Positions 7,555 through 16,371 of a DNA stretch of 35,890 bases are shown here, one piece after another (position 1 is the first letter of the stretch; the number at the start of each line of letters is the position of its first letter). The stretch lies in the NCBI GenBank assembly GCA_019115305.1, contig DXDW01000028.1, positions 1 through 35,890 of the forward strand, given 5' to 3'. The position numbers and the translations under genes are program-made. The stretch is from Candidatus Anaerofilum excrementigallinarum (lineage in GTDB: Bacteria; Bacillota; Clostridia; Oscillospirales; Ruminococcaceae). The notes beneath the pieces are model-generated. The model saw only the letters and a list, made by a program, of their open reading frames with translations. It had not been told where the DNA came from and did no database searches.

Positions 7555-9222
7555 ATGAATCTGAGAAGCGACATGGTGAAAAAGGGGCCGGAGCGCGCCC
7601 CCAACCGCAGCCTGTTTTACGCCCTGGGCTACACCAAAGAGGAGCTGGAGCGCCCGCTGATCGGTGTGGTGAGCGCATACAGCGAGATCGTGCCCGGTCA
7701 CCAGCATCTGAAACAGCTGGCCGAGGCCGTGATGGCCGGTGTCCGCATGGCCGGCGGCACCCCCATTCTGGTTCCCTCCATCGGTGTCTGCGACGGCATC
7801 GCCATGGGTCATCTGGGCATGAAATACTCTTTGCCCAGCCGGGAACTCATCTGCGACAGCGTAGAGACCATGGCTCTGGCCCACGGCTTTGACGGCCTGG
7901 TGCTGGTCCCCAACTGCGACAAGATCGTGCCCGGCATGGTCATGGCTGCCCTGCGGCTCAACATCCCCTCCATCGTCTGTTCCGGCGGCCCCATGCTGGC
8001 CGGCCGGGTAGGGGGCCAGAGCGCCACCCTGTCCAAGATGTTCGAGGCTGTGGGCAGCTACAAGGCCGGCATGATGGACGAGGAGCAGCTGCTGGAATTT
8101 GAGCAGAACACCTGCCCCGGCTGCGGCAGCTGCGCCGGCATGTACACCGCCAACAGCATGAACTGCCTGTGCGAGGCCGTGGGCATCGCCCTGCCCGGCA
8201 ACGGCACCATTCCCGCCGTCTACTCCGCCCGCACCCAGCTGGCCAAGCACGCCGGCATGCAGGTGATGGAGCTGGTGGAAAAGGACATCAAGCCCCGGGA
8301 CATCCTGACTTTGCCCGCCTTCCGCAACGCCCTGGCCACCGATATGGCCCTGGGCTGCAGCACCAACACCGTGCTGCATCTGCTGGCTCTGGCCAGCGAA
8401 GCCGGTGTGGAGATCGACCTGAACACCATCAACGAGATCAGCAGCAAGGTGCCCAACCTCTGCCACCTGGCCCCCGCCGGTCCCACCCATATGCAGGATC
8501 TCTACGCCGCCGGCGGCGTCCAGGCCGTTATGGCCCAGCTGGCCCAGGCGGGCTATCTGGACACCAGCCTGCCCACCGTCACCGGCAAGACCTTGGCCGA
8601 AAACCTGGCCGGCGCCGTCAACAAGAATCCCGAGGCCATCCGGCCCCTGGACAACCCCTACTCTGCCACCGGCGGTCTGGCGGTGCTGTTCGGCAACATC
8701 GCCCGCAACGGCTGCGTGGTCAAGCGCAGCGCCGTGGCTCCCGAAATGCTCACCCACACCGGCCCCGCCCGCTGCTTTGACAGCGAGGAGCAGGCCATCG
8801 ACGCCATCTACAACGGCCGCATCAACCCCGGCGACGTGGTGGTCATCCGCTACGAAGGCCCCAAGGGCGGCCCCGGCATGCGGGAGATGCTCAACCCCAC
8901 CAGCGCTCTGGCCGGCATGAAGCTGGACAAGACGGTGGCCCTCATCACCGACGGCCGGTTCTCGGGCGCTTCCCGGGGCGCTTCCATCGGCCATGTGAGC
9001 CCCGAAGCTGCCGCCGGCGGCGAGATCGCCCTGATCCAGGAGGGTGACTCCATCACCATCGACATCCCCAACTACTCCATCCACCTGAATGTGTCGGATG
9101 AGGAGCTGGAAGCCCGGCGCAAGACCTTCGTGCCTCCGGTGCGTCCCGCTGTGTCCGGCTGGCTGGCCCGGTACGCCCGGCTGGTCACCAGCGCCAACAC
9201 CGGCGCTGTGCTGGAAAAATAA
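7555..9222 (+). CDS. ilvD: Dihydroxy-acid dehydratase
   Basis: 555-residue Fe-S dehydratase of the IlvD/Edd family. It converts 2,3-dihydroxy-3-methylbutanoate or -pentanoate to the 2-oxo acid, the third common step of valine, leucine and isoleucine synthesis. Cluster cysteines are visible in [10 protein letters not shown] and [16 protein letters not shown], and the C-terminal part carries [19 protein letters not shown]. The track ORF starts far upstream, but GAGGGG five bases before ATG 7555 and the family-typical opening [16 protein letters not shown] set the start. No other ilv or leu genes are nearby, so it is an isolated transcription unit between its own promoter and a bidirectional terminator shared with the TetR gene. 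Confidence 0.96.
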   Translation: MNLRSDMVKKGPERAPNRSLFYALGYTKEELERPLIGVVSAYSEIVPGHQHLKQLAEAVMAGVRMAGGTPILVPSIGVCDGIAMGHLGMKYSLPSRELICDSVETMALAHGFDGLVLVPNCDKIVPGMVMAALRLNIPSIVCSGGPMLAGRVGGQSATLSKMFEAVGSYKAGMMDEEQLLEFEQNTCPGCGSCAGMYTANSMNCLCEAVGIALPGNGTIPAVYSARTQLAKHAGMQVMELVEKDIKPRDILTLPAFRNALATDMALGCSTNTVLHLLALASEAGVEIDLNTINEISSKVPNLCHLAPAGPTHMQDLYAAGGVQAVMAQLAQAGYLDTSLPTVTGKTLAENLAGAVNKNPEAIRPLDNPYSATGGLAVLFGNIARNGCVVKRSAVAPEMLTHTGPARCFDSEEQAIDAIYNGRINPGDVVVIRYEGPKGGPGMREMLNPTSALAGMKLDKTVALITDGRFSGASRGASIGHVSPEAAAGGEIALIQEGDSITIDIPNYSIHLNVSDEELEARRKTFVPPVRPAVSGWLARYARLVTSANTGAVLEK

Positions 9223-9246
9223 AACTTCCGGCCTGCATAAACAAAG

Positions 9247-9278
9247 ACCGCCTTTGCACTGCGCAAAGGCGGTTTTTT
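9247..9278. terminator. Bidirectional terminator between ilvD and tetR-family gene
   Basis: ACCGCCTTTGC pairs with GCAAAGGCGGT and is followed by T residues on the plus strand; the minus strand reads into a weaker T-containing run. It serves the two convergent genes; the TetR stop codon lies inside the plus-strand T-run. Confidence 0.85.
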
Positions 9279-9897
9279 ATGGCTGTGCCTGTTGATTGGG
9301 CCCCTGGAGGAAATAGGAAGCCCCGGCAAAGATAAAGCTGTTGACCAGATGGGCCAGCTGGGCGGGGGACTGGCGCATGCCATCCTCCATCCACTGCTCC
9401 ACCACCCCCAGGCTGCCCGACAGCACAAAGGAGAGGAAATATTCCGCCCGGGCGTCCTGGCCCCGGTCCAGCAGCTGGGCCCACTGGTTCAGGCAGCGGC
9501 TGCGCACCACCGCCTTCACCTGGTCGATGAAGTCCGGGTCGCTGCGGCGGCTGAGGATCACCTGGCAGAACTCCGACCGGTCGGACAAAAACTGAAAGGC
9601 TTCGGCCAGGGCTGCGTCCCGGGGCACCGGGTCGGGGGACTGCATAAAGGCGGCGTCGAACTTGTCCAGCACCTCGTTGAGCCCCTCCAGGATCTCCTGC
9701 TCCATGGCTTCCAGCAGCTCCTGGACGCTGGCATAGTGGAGGTAAAAGGTGCTGCGGTTGAGATCGCACACCTGGCACAGCTCCTTCACGCTGATTTCGG
9801 CCACCGGTTTCTCCTCCAGCAGCTGGATCAGCCCGTGGTAGAGGGCCTGGCGGGTGCGCCGGGTGCGGCGGTCGGTTTTGGGTGTGTTTTTTTCCAT
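9277..9897 (-). CDS. TetR/AcrR-family transcriptional regulator
   Basis: 206-residue TetR-type repressor. The N-terminal HTH is clear (VKELCQVCDLNRSTFYLHY, about residues 33-51), and the helical C-terminal half resembles the TetR_C_8 ligand domain. The track ORF begins 12 residues earlier, but the ATG at 9897 has AAGGAG about 10 bases upstream and gives MEKNTPKTDRRTRRTR, the usual charged opening. It is divergent from an ABC transporter operon, and the 217-base gap between them holds both promoters and a clean inverted repeat, so control of the transporter and of itself is likely. The ligand cannot be read from the sequence. Confidence 0.9.
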   Translation of the reverse strand: MEKNTPKTDRRTRRTRQALYHGLIQLLEEKPVAEISVKELCQVCDLNRSTFYLHYASVQELLEAMEQEILEGLNEVLDKFDAAFMQSPDPVPRDAALAEAFQFLSDRSEFCQVILSRRSDPDFIDQVKAVVRSRCLNQWAQLLDRGQDARAEYFLSFVLSGSLGVVEQWMEDGMRQSPAQLAHLVNSFIFAGASYFLQGPNQQAQP

Positions 9898-9936
9898 AAC
9901 AAGGGCTCTCCTTCCGGCCAAGGCCAAGGGCAAAAA

Positions 9937-9966
9937 ATTTTACAAAACCTTCAAATCTTTAATCAA
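9937..9966 (-). promoter_or_regulatory. Probable promoter of the TetR-family gene
   Basis: On the minus strand TTGATT and TAAAAT lie 18 bases apart, about 40 bases before the start codon. Confidence 0.5.
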
Positions 9967-9981
9967 CACAACAGGCGGCCC

Positions 9982-9999
9982 ATGTCGATTTGGCGACAT
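9982..9999. promoter_or_regulatory. Inverted repeat, candidate TetR operator
   Basis: ATGTCG and CGACAT form a perfect repeat with a 6-base centre. It lies between the two divergent promoters, just upstream of both -35 boxes, where a repressor could act on either. A second short palindrome, AACACGGTGTT (10066-10076), lies after the ABC promoter, and the word AATCAACAC occurs at both 9961 and 10062. Confidence 0.5.
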
Positions 10000-10017
10000 T
10001 TGCCGGTATTCTGTACG

Positions 10018-10046
10018 TTGCAAAACCCTTCTGTATTGATTATAAT
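10018..10046 (+). promoter_or_regulatory. Consensus promoter of the ABC transporter operon
   Basis: TTGCAA and TATAAT with a 17-base spacer, about 70 bases before the ATPase start. Confidence 0.85.
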
Positions 10047-10114
10047 GAAACCAGCAAAGAAAATCAACACGGTGTTTATTAAACAGCTGTGTGTCGACTG
10101 AAGGGGAGATATAT

Positions 10115-10828
10115 ATGGAACAAAATCTGCATTTTGTGGATTTTGATGGGGTGTGCAAATACTACCAGACCGGCGATACCCGCATCGCCGCCGCCGATCA
10201 CATGACCTTCCACATCGAGAAGGGGGAGTTCTGCGTCATCGTGGGACCCTCGGGAGCCGGCAAAACCACCTTGCTGAATATGCTGGGGGGCATGGATACC
10301 TGCGACGAGGGCAAAATTCGGCTGGACGGCCAGGTCATCAGCGACTACAACGCCAAACAGCTCACCCAATACCGGCGCTACGACGTGGGATTTGTGTTCC
10401 AGTTTTACAATCTGGTGCAGAACCTCACGGCGCTGGAAAACGTGGAGCTGGCTATCGAGATCTGCAAGGACCCCCTGGACGCCCGCAAGGTGCTGGAGGA
10501 GGTGGGGCTGGGTCACCGGCTGCAGAACTTCCCGGCCCAGCTTTCGGGCGGCGAGCAGCAGCGGGTTTCCATCGCCCGGGCCCTGGCCAAAAATCCCAAG
10601 ATCCTGCTCTGCGACGAGCCCACCGGCGCTTTGGACTACAAGACCGGCAAGGCGGTGCTGCAGCTGCTCCAGGACACCTGCCGCAACACCGGCCGCACCG
10701 TCATCGTCATCACCCACAACCTGGCCATCACCCCCATGGCCGACCGGATCATCCGGGTGAACAGCGGCCGCATCCTCTCCAACGAGGTAAACCCCAACCC
10801 GGTGCCCATCGAGCAGATCGAATGGTAA
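10115..10828 (+). CDS. ABC transporter ATP-binding protein (MacB/LolD type)
   Basis: 237-residue ATPase that should power the large FtsX-type permease encoded next. Walker A is GPSGAGKTT, the Q-loop region is [10 protein letters not shown], the signature is LSGGEQQR and Walker B is [12 protein letters not shown], followed by the switch His in VIVITHN. This pattern is that of the MacB/LolD/FtsE group, whose members do mechanical work or export rather than classical import. ATG 10115 is used rather than the track's GTG 10091 because AAGGGGAG lies 6 bases before it. The gap to the permease is 21 bases. Confidence 0.94.
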   Translation: MEQNLHFVDFDGVCKYYQTGDTRIAAADHMTFHIEKGEFCVIVGPSGAGKTTLLNMLGGMDTCDEGKIRLDGQVISDYNAKQLTQYRRYDVGFVFQFYNLVQNLTALENVELAIEICKDPLDARKVLEEVGLGHRLQNFPAQLSGGEQQRVSIARALAKNPKILLCDEPTGALDYKTGKAVLQLLQDTCRNTGRTVIVITHNLAITPMADRIIRVNSGRILSNEVNPNPVPIEQIEW

Positions 10829-10849
10829 GGGAGAAAGCGGGGAAGAGCC

Positions 10850-13800
10850 ATGAACAAGACATACCGTAAAAATATCCTGCGGGAGGTCGCCAGCACCAAA
10901 AACCGCTTTTTTGCCATCGCCATCATTGTGGCTTTGGGCGTTTCCATTCTGGTGGGCCTGCTCATCACCGCCCCCGATATGCGCCACAGCGCCGACAGCT
11001 TTTTTGACGAAAGCCAGCTGATGGACATTCGGGTGCTGTCCACTTTGGGCCTCACCGACGAGGATCTGGACGCCATTTCCGACACCGAAGGGGTGCACGG
11101 GGTGATGGGGGTGCACAGCGCCGAATGCCTGGTGAACGACGAAGCCGGGGACACTTTGGCGGTGCGCATCCAGTCCATTCCCGACGACCGCAGCACGGAA
11201 AATGTAAATTATCTCAACCAGCTGCAGCTGATAGACGGCCGTCTGCCCGAGCAGCCCGGGGAATGCGTGGTCCTCAACGTCAATCTGGACAGCGCCGCCG
11301 CCGTGGGGGATGTTCTCACTTTGGCCGAGGGCAACGAGGACCTCAGCGAAACTCTGGCCCAGCAAGGCTGGACCGTGGTGGGCACCGTCTATGCTCCCAC
11401 CAACTTCTCCATCGACAGCGAAACGGTGTCGGTGGGCGACGGCCAGGCCGATCTGCTGCTCTACGCGCCCGAAAGCGCCTTTGTCACCGACGTCTACACC
11501 ACCATCTACATAACCGTGGAGGGCGCCGCCGACACCTTTACCTACGGCGACGACTACCAGCCGGTGATCGACCCGGTGGTGGAGAAGCTGGAAGATCTGG
11601 GCGTAGAGCGCAGCGAGATCCGCCGCCAGCAGGTGGTGGATGAAGCCCAGGCCGAGCTGGACGACGCCCGGGCGGAATACGAGGACGCCAAAGCCGAGGC
11701 CGAGCTGAAACTGGCCGACGCCGAAGCCCAGCTGGCCGACGCCAAGGCCAAGCTGGAGGACGGCGAAGCCCAGTGGGAGGACGGCCAGGCCCAGTGGGAA
11801 AGCGGCACCCAGCAGCTGAAAACCGAAAAACAAAACCTGTCCACCACCCTCACCGAGCAGCAAAAGCAGCTCACCGAGGCCCGGCGGCAGCTGACTTTGG
11901 GCAAGCAGCAGCTCAGCGCCGCCAAAAAGCAGCTGCAAAGCTACCAGGACCAGTACGACCAGGCCCTGGCCGCCCAGACCCAGGTAGAGGAGGGCAGACA
12001 GCAGCTGGAACAGGCCAAGAGTCAGTTAGAGATGGCCCAGCAGGCCATCGACCTGGCCGAGCGGCTGCTGCCCCAGCTGGAGCAGGGGGTGACCACCGCC
12101 CAGAAGGCCGCCGATCTGGCCCGGCAGCAGGCCGACACCGCCGCCGCCGACCGGGACGCCCTGCTGGCCGACCCCACCATCCAGAGCCAGCTGGCCCTGA
12201 AAACCCAGCTGGACGCGGTGCTGGCGGAGTATCCCCAGTACGCCACCATCGAGGATCTGCTGGCCAATCCCCCCGCCGATATGGACCCGGCGCGGGTAGA
12301 GGAGATCCGCAGCCAGTATAACCAATATACCCAGGCCCAGAACCAGGTGGATGCCGCCAATCTCCGGGCCGACGCCGCCGAAGCCGCGGCCCAGTCTGCC
12401 GAGCTGGCTCTGCAGCAGGCCCAGGACGCCTACGACCAGAGCAAGACCGCCCTGGAGGAGGGCAAGCAGACATTGGCCGAGAGCCAGAAGCTGATCGAGG
12501 AAAACGAAAAGCAGCTGGCCGACGCCGAGGCCATGCTGGAGCAATACGCCGACCTGCTGGAGACCGCCCCGGCTCTCATTGCCGAGGGACAAAAGCAGAT
12601 CGAGGAAAACGAGGCAAAGCTGGAGCTGTCCGAAGCCGAACTGGAAAGCGGCGAGCTGGCTCTGAGCATGGCTCCCGGCCAGGCCCAGCTGGAATTTGAG
12701 CAGGCCCAGGACAAACTGGACGAAGCCAAGGCCCAGCTGGACGAATCCCGGGCCGAGCTGGACGCCGGCTGGGAGGACTATAACCAGGGGGAACAGGAAT
12801 ACCAGACCGAAAAGGAAAAGGCCGAGCAGGAACTGCTGGAAGCCGAGGATAAGCTCATCGACGCCCAGCGGGAGATCGACAAGATCAACTCCTGCGAGTG
12901 GTATGTGCTGGACCGCGGCACCGTGATGAGCTACGCCACCTTCGAGAGCAACGCCGACAAGCTGGCCTCCATCGCGGTGGTGTTCCCGGTGTTCTTCTTC
13001 CTGGTGGCGGCGCTGGTGGCCCTGACCACCATGACCCGCATGGTGGATGAAAACCGCACCCAGATCGGCACCCTCAAGGCTCTGGGGTATTCCGAATCGG
13101 CCATCACCTCCAAATATCTGCTCTACGCCCTGGCCGCCAGCCTGCTGGGCAGCGCCGTGGGCCTGGTGGTGGGCTATGTGTTCTTCCCCAGCGTGATCTG
13201 GAACGCCTATTCCACCATGTACCATCTGCCCAAGTTTGAGCTGCAGATGGACGCAAGCCTTACGGCCATTGCCGTGGCAGCTGCCTGCCTGAGCACCGCG
13301 GCGGCTACCATCAACGCCTGTCACAGCACCTTGGCCGAAAAGCCGGCGGCGCTGCTGATGCCCAAGGCACCCAAGGCCGGCAAACGCATTCTGCTGGAGC
13401 GGGTTGGCCCGGTGTGGCGGCGGATGAAGTTCACCCATAAGGTCACCGCCCGCAACCTGTTCCGGTATAAAAAGCGGTTCTTCATGACGGTGGTGGGCAT
13501 TGCGGGCTGTACCGCTCTGCTGCTGGTGGGCTTTGGCATCCAGGACTCCATCATGGACCTGATGAACACCCAGTATCAGCAGCTGTGGCATTACGATCTG
13601 GCCATCACTCTCAGCGACCCCGCCGCCCTGGAGGGCCGCCGTGGCATCGAGGATATTCTGGCCGACGGCGACCGCATCGAGGACAGCATGGTGCTCTACC
13701 AGAAAACCATGGACCTCTCGGCGGGAGACGAAACCGTGAGCGTCAGCGCCACAGTGCCCCAGACCGGCAGCCAGCTGGAAAACTTCGTCACTCTGCGCAG

Positions 13801-14566
13801 CCGCCGGGGCCACGAGGCCATCCCCTTTGACGGCAACTCCGTGGTGCTCACCGAAAAGGCCGCCGAGACTTTGGGGGTAAAGGCAGGGGATACCGTGGAG
13901 CTGGATGTGGACGGCACCAAGGTGACCTTCACTCTCACCGGCGTCACCGAGAACTACCTGGGCAGCAGCCTGTATGTGGGCATCGACGTCTGGGAGGAGG
14001 TCACCGGCCAGACTCCGGAATGGAACCAGGTGTTCGCCAAGACCCTCTGCACCGACGCCGACCAGCGCAGCCAGCTCTCGGAGGACCTGCTGGGCCGGGA
14101 TGACGTGCAGTCGGCCATCTTCACCGCCGACAGCTCCAAGGTGTTCAGCGACGCCATCAGCAACATCAACAACGTGGTGGTGGTCATCATCGTCTGCGCG
14201 GCTCTGCTGGCGGTGGTGGTGCTCTACAACCTCATCAACATCAACATCGGCGAGCGCAAAAAGGAGCTGGCCACCATCAAGGTGCTGGGCTTCTTCGACC
14301 GGGAAGTCAGCCGGTACATCTTCCGGGAGATCGATCTGCTCTGTGCCATCGGTTCTCTGGCGGGCCTTGCCTTGGGTGTGCCCCTGCACCAGTTTGTGAT
14401 CCAGACCGTGGAGATCGACGAGATGATGTTCATTCGCAGCATCGAGTGGAGCAGCTACATTTACGCCTTTGTGCTCACCTTGCTGTTCTCGCAGGCGGTG
14501 TGCCTGTATATGCGCCGCAACATCAAGGCCATCAGCATGGTGGAGAGCCTCAAGGCTCCCGAATAA
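10850..14566 (+). CDS. FtsX/MacB-type ABC permease with long extracytoplasmic coiled coil
   Basis: 1238-residue membrane protein with two FtsX-like modules. TM1 lies near residues 19-40 (FFAIAIIVALGVSILVG). A ~215-residue extracytoplasmic domain follows, then about 425 residues (258-682) of almost pure Ala/Glu/Gln/Leu/Asp heptad sequence. TM2-4 come at about 701-725, 752-776 and 801-822. The second module has TM5 near 873-893, another extracytoplasmic domain, and TM6-8 in the last 140 residues. The coiled coil is broken once near its middle, at LLANPPADMDPARV, which suggests a helical hairpin. It forms one operon with the ATPase and is probably controlled by the divergent TetR protein. Substrate unknown; lipid, peptide or drug export, or a mechanotransmission role at the wall, are all possible. 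Confidence 0.92.
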   Translation: MNKTYRKNILREVASTKNRFFAIAIIVALGVSILVGLLITAPDMRHSADSFFDESQLMDIRVLSTLGLTDEDLDAISDTEGVHGVMGVHSAECLVNDEAGDTLAVRIQSIPDDRSTENVNYLNQLQLIDGRLPEQPGECVVLNVNLDSAAAVGDVLTLAEGNEDLSETLAQQGWTVVGTVYAPTNFSIDSETVSVGDGQADLLLYAPESAFVTDVYTTIYITVEGAADTFTYGDDYQPVIDPVVEKLEDLGVERSEIRRQQVVDEAQAELDDARAEYEDAKAEAELKLADAEAQLADAKAKLEDGEAQWEDGQAQWESGTQQLKTEKQNLSTTLTEQQKQLTEARRQLTLGKQQLSAAKKQLQSYQDQYDQALAAQTQVEEGRQQLEQAKSQLEMAQQAIDLAERLLPQLEQGVTTAQKAADLARQQADTAAADRDALLADPTIQSQLALKTQLDAVLAEYPQYATIEDLLANPPADMDPARVEEIRSQYNQYTQAQNQVDAANLRADAAEAAAQSAELALQQAQDAYDQSKTALEEGKQTLAESQKLIEENEKQLADAEAMLEQYADLLETAPALIAEGQKQIEENEAKLELSEAELESGELALSMAPGQAQLEFEQAQDKLDEAKAQLDESRAELDAGWEDYNQGEQEYQTEKEKAEQELLEAEDKLIDAQREIDKINSCEWYVLDRGTVMSYATFESNADKLASIAVVFPVFFFLVAALVALTTMTRMVDENRTQIGTLKALGYSESAITSKYLLYALAASLLGSAVGLVVGYVFFPSVIWNAYSTMYHLPKFELQMDASLTAIAVAAACLSTAAATINACHSTLAEKPAALLMPKAPKAGKRILLERVGPVWRRMKFTHKVTARNLFRYKKRFFMTVVGIAGCTALLLVGFGIQDSIMDLMNTQYQQLWHYDLAITLSDPAALEGRRGIEDILADGDRIEDSMVLYQKTMDLSAGDETVSVSATVPQTGSQLENFVTLRSRRGHEAIPFDGNSVVLTEKAAETLGVKAGDTVELDVDGTKVTFTLTGVTENYLGSSLYVGIDVWEEVTGQTPEWNQVFAKTLCTDADQRSQLSEDLLGRDDVQSAIFTADSSKVFSDAISNINNVVVVIIVCAALLAVVVLYNLININIGERKKELATIKVLGFFDREVSRYIFREIDLLCAIGSLAGLALGVPLHQFVIQTVEIDEMMFIRSIEWSSYIYAFVLTLLFSQAVCLYMRRNIKAISMVESLKAPE

Positions 14567-14582
14567 TCCCTGTTTGGGGCGA

Positions 14583-14614
14583 GCCGTCCGGCCGGAAAGA
14601 CCGGGCGGCCCTTT
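14583..14614 (+). terminator. Probable terminator of the ABC transporter operon
   Basis: GCCGTCCGG pairs with CCGGGCGGC (one G-T pair) and is followed by CTTTT. The stem is strong, the T-run short. Confidence 0.65.
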
Positions 14615-14627
14615 TGCATTGTTTTGT

Positions 14628-14656
14628 TTGCGCAAAATGGAAAAACATAGTACAAT
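14628..14656 (+). promoter_or_regulatory. Probable promoter of cardiolipin synthase
   Basis: TTGCGC and TACAAT with a 17-base spacer, about 50 bases before the start codon. Confidence 0.65.
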
Positions 14657-14706
14657 AAGGCCGTGCCCTGCTGTGGATTCCAGACGGGGCAAACGGAGGA
14701 TTCAGT

Positions 14707-16266
14707 ATGAAAAAGCACAGAAATGTAAAGGGACTTTTTTCCTACCTGTACAACCGCACCGTCATTGTGGGCATCTCCATTCTGATGCAGGCGGCGGTAC
14801 TGGTGCTGATGCTGTGGCGGTTCAGCCAGTATTTTCCCGCGTTTTATGTGTTCAGCGTCATCGTCAGTGTGCTGGAGGTGCTGCGGCTGGTGAACAACAA
14901 CCGCTCCAATCCCGGCTACAAGATCGCCTGGATCATCCTCATCATGGGGCTGCCCATCTTCGGCGGCATCTTTTATCTGCTGTTCAGCAACAAGCGGCTG
15001 TCGGCCCGCCAGCGCCGCCGGATGCAGTCCATCAACGAAAAGGTGCGCCAGTATGGCACCTTTGAGTTCCAGGAGCAGCTGGACCGCCAGCTGGAGGACC
15101 AGTGCCCCGCCGCCGCCCGCCAGAGCCGGTATCTCTCCCGCACCGCCAACAGCCCTTTGTACCAGAACACCTCGGTGGAATATTTCCCTCTGGGGGAGTA
15201 CAAGTTCGCCCGGATGGTGGAGGAGCTGGAAAAGGCCGAGCATTTCATCTTTCTGGAGTATTTCATCATCCAGGAAGGCAAAATGTGGGACACCATCCTG
15301 GAGATCCTCAAGCGCAAGGCCGCCCAGGGGGTGGAGGTGCGGCTGCTCTACGACGACGTGGGCTGTCTGCTGACCTTGCCCTACCACTACGACCGCCAGC
15401 TGGAAAAGGCCGGCATCCAGTGCTGTGTCTTTAACCCCTTTGTGCCCTTGCTCAACGCCCGGATGAACAACCGGGACCACCGCAAGATCTGCGTCATCGA
15501 CGGCTGGGTGGGTTTTACAGGCGGTATAAATCTGGCCGATGAATACATAAACGAATATGAGAAGCACGGCCACTGGAAGGACACCGCCGTCATGCTCAAA
15601 GGGGATGCGGTGTGGAGCCTGACGGTGCTGTTCCTCTCCATGTGGAGCCATGTCCGGGGCGTGGAAGAGGATTTCAGCCGATTCAGCCCCGGGCGGTACC
15701 AGCCCCGGGCCATCCCGCCCAAGGGATATGTCCAGCCCTACGGCGATGACCCCCTGGACGGCGAGCCGGTGGGTGAGACGGTGTATATCGACCTCATCTA
15801 CAACGCGAAAAAGTATATCTATATCTGCACTCCTTACCTGATCGTGGACCACGAAATGGTGCTGGCCCTGACGGCAGCGGCCAAATCGGGGGTGGATGTG
15901 CGGATCATCACCCCCCATGTGCCGGACAAGTGGTATGTCCATGCGGTGACCCGGGCCTATTACCCGGTGCTGATCCAGGCCGGGGTGAAGGTGTACGAGT
16001 ATACCCCGGGCTTCATTCACGCCAAGAGCTTTGTGGTGGACGGAGAATACGCCACCGTGGGCACCATCAACATGGACTACCGCAGCCTCTACCTGCACTT
16101 TGAATGCGGTGTGTGGATGTACAAAACCCCCTGCATCCAGCAGATGGAGGAGGATTTCATGCGCACCCTGGAACAAAGCGGCGAGGTCTCCCTGGACAGC
16201 TATCGCATGACCTGGTGGAAACAGCTGGGCCGCGGCATCCTGCGGGTGTTCGCCCCTCTGATGTAA
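14707..16266 (+). CDS. cls: Cardiolipin synthase (phospholipase D family)
   Basis: 519-residue membrane enzyme that joins two phosphatidylglycerol molecules into cardiolipin and glycerol. Two N-terminal membrane helices (about residues 19-60) and a PLDc_N segment with GYKIAWIILIMGLPIFGG come first. Both HKD motifs are present: DHRKICVIDGWVGFTGGINL in the middle and HAKSFVVDGEYATVGTINMD near the end. The size is near the family norm. GGAGG sits a few bases before the ATG. It has its own promoter and ends at a bidirectional terminator, so it appears to be a single-gene unit. Confidence 0.95.
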   Translation: MKKHRNVKGLFSYLYNRTVIVGISILMQAAVLVLMLWRFSQYFPAFYVFSVIVSVLEVLRLVNNNRSNPGYKIAWIILIMGLPIFGGIFYLLFSNKRLSARQRRRMQSINEKVRQYGTFEFQEQLDRQLEDQCPAAARQSRYLSRTANSPLYQNTSVEYFPLGEYKFARMVEELEKAEHFIFLEYFIIQEGKMWDTILEILKRKAAQGVEVRLLYDDVGCLLTLPYHYDRQLEKAGIQCCVFNPFVPLLNARMNNRDHRKICVIDGWVGFTGGINLADEYINEYEKHGHWKDTAVMLKGDAVWSLTVLFLSMWSHVRGVEEDFSRFSPGRYQPRAIPPKGYVQPYGDDPLDGEPVGETVYIDLIYNAKKYIYICTPYLIVDHEMVLALTAAAKSGVDVRIITPHVPDKWYVHAVTRAYYPVLIQAGVKVYEYTPGFIHAKSFVVDGEYATVGTINMDYRSLYLHFECGVWMYKTPCIQQMEEDFMRTLEQSGEVSLDSYRMTWWKQLGRGILRVFAPLM

Positions 16267-16280
16267 AACTTTGTGAACCG

Positions 16281-16330
16281 AAAAGCGCCCTTTCCCTGGC
16301 TTTTGGCCGGAAAAGGGCGCTTTTGCTTTT
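16281..16330. terminator. Bidirectional terminator between cls and cca
   Basis: AAAAGCGCCCTTT pairs with AAAGGGCGCTTTT, and the A and T flanks allow termination on both strands for the two convergent genes. Confidence 0.88.
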
Positions 16331-16371
16331 GCGAAAAGTTTTCCACAAAACGGTGGAAAGACGTTGAAAAC

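Noticed and set aside
5776-9084. 1102-residue minus-strand ORF opposite glgA and ilvD
   Set aside because: It is the GC-rich shadow of two firmly identified genes; its sequence is His/Val/Gly/Ala low complexity without domains or a ribosome site.
11641-12880. DNA repeat array or CRISPR-like structure in the Ala/Glu/Gln-rich stretch
   Set aside because: Similar words (GCCCAGCTGG and the like) recur because of heptad coding; there are no fixed-length repeats with spacers.
12026-14692. 888-residue minus-strand ORF opposite the FtsX permease
   Set aside because: Shadow reading of the coiled-coil repeats; no promoter or ribosome site on that strand.
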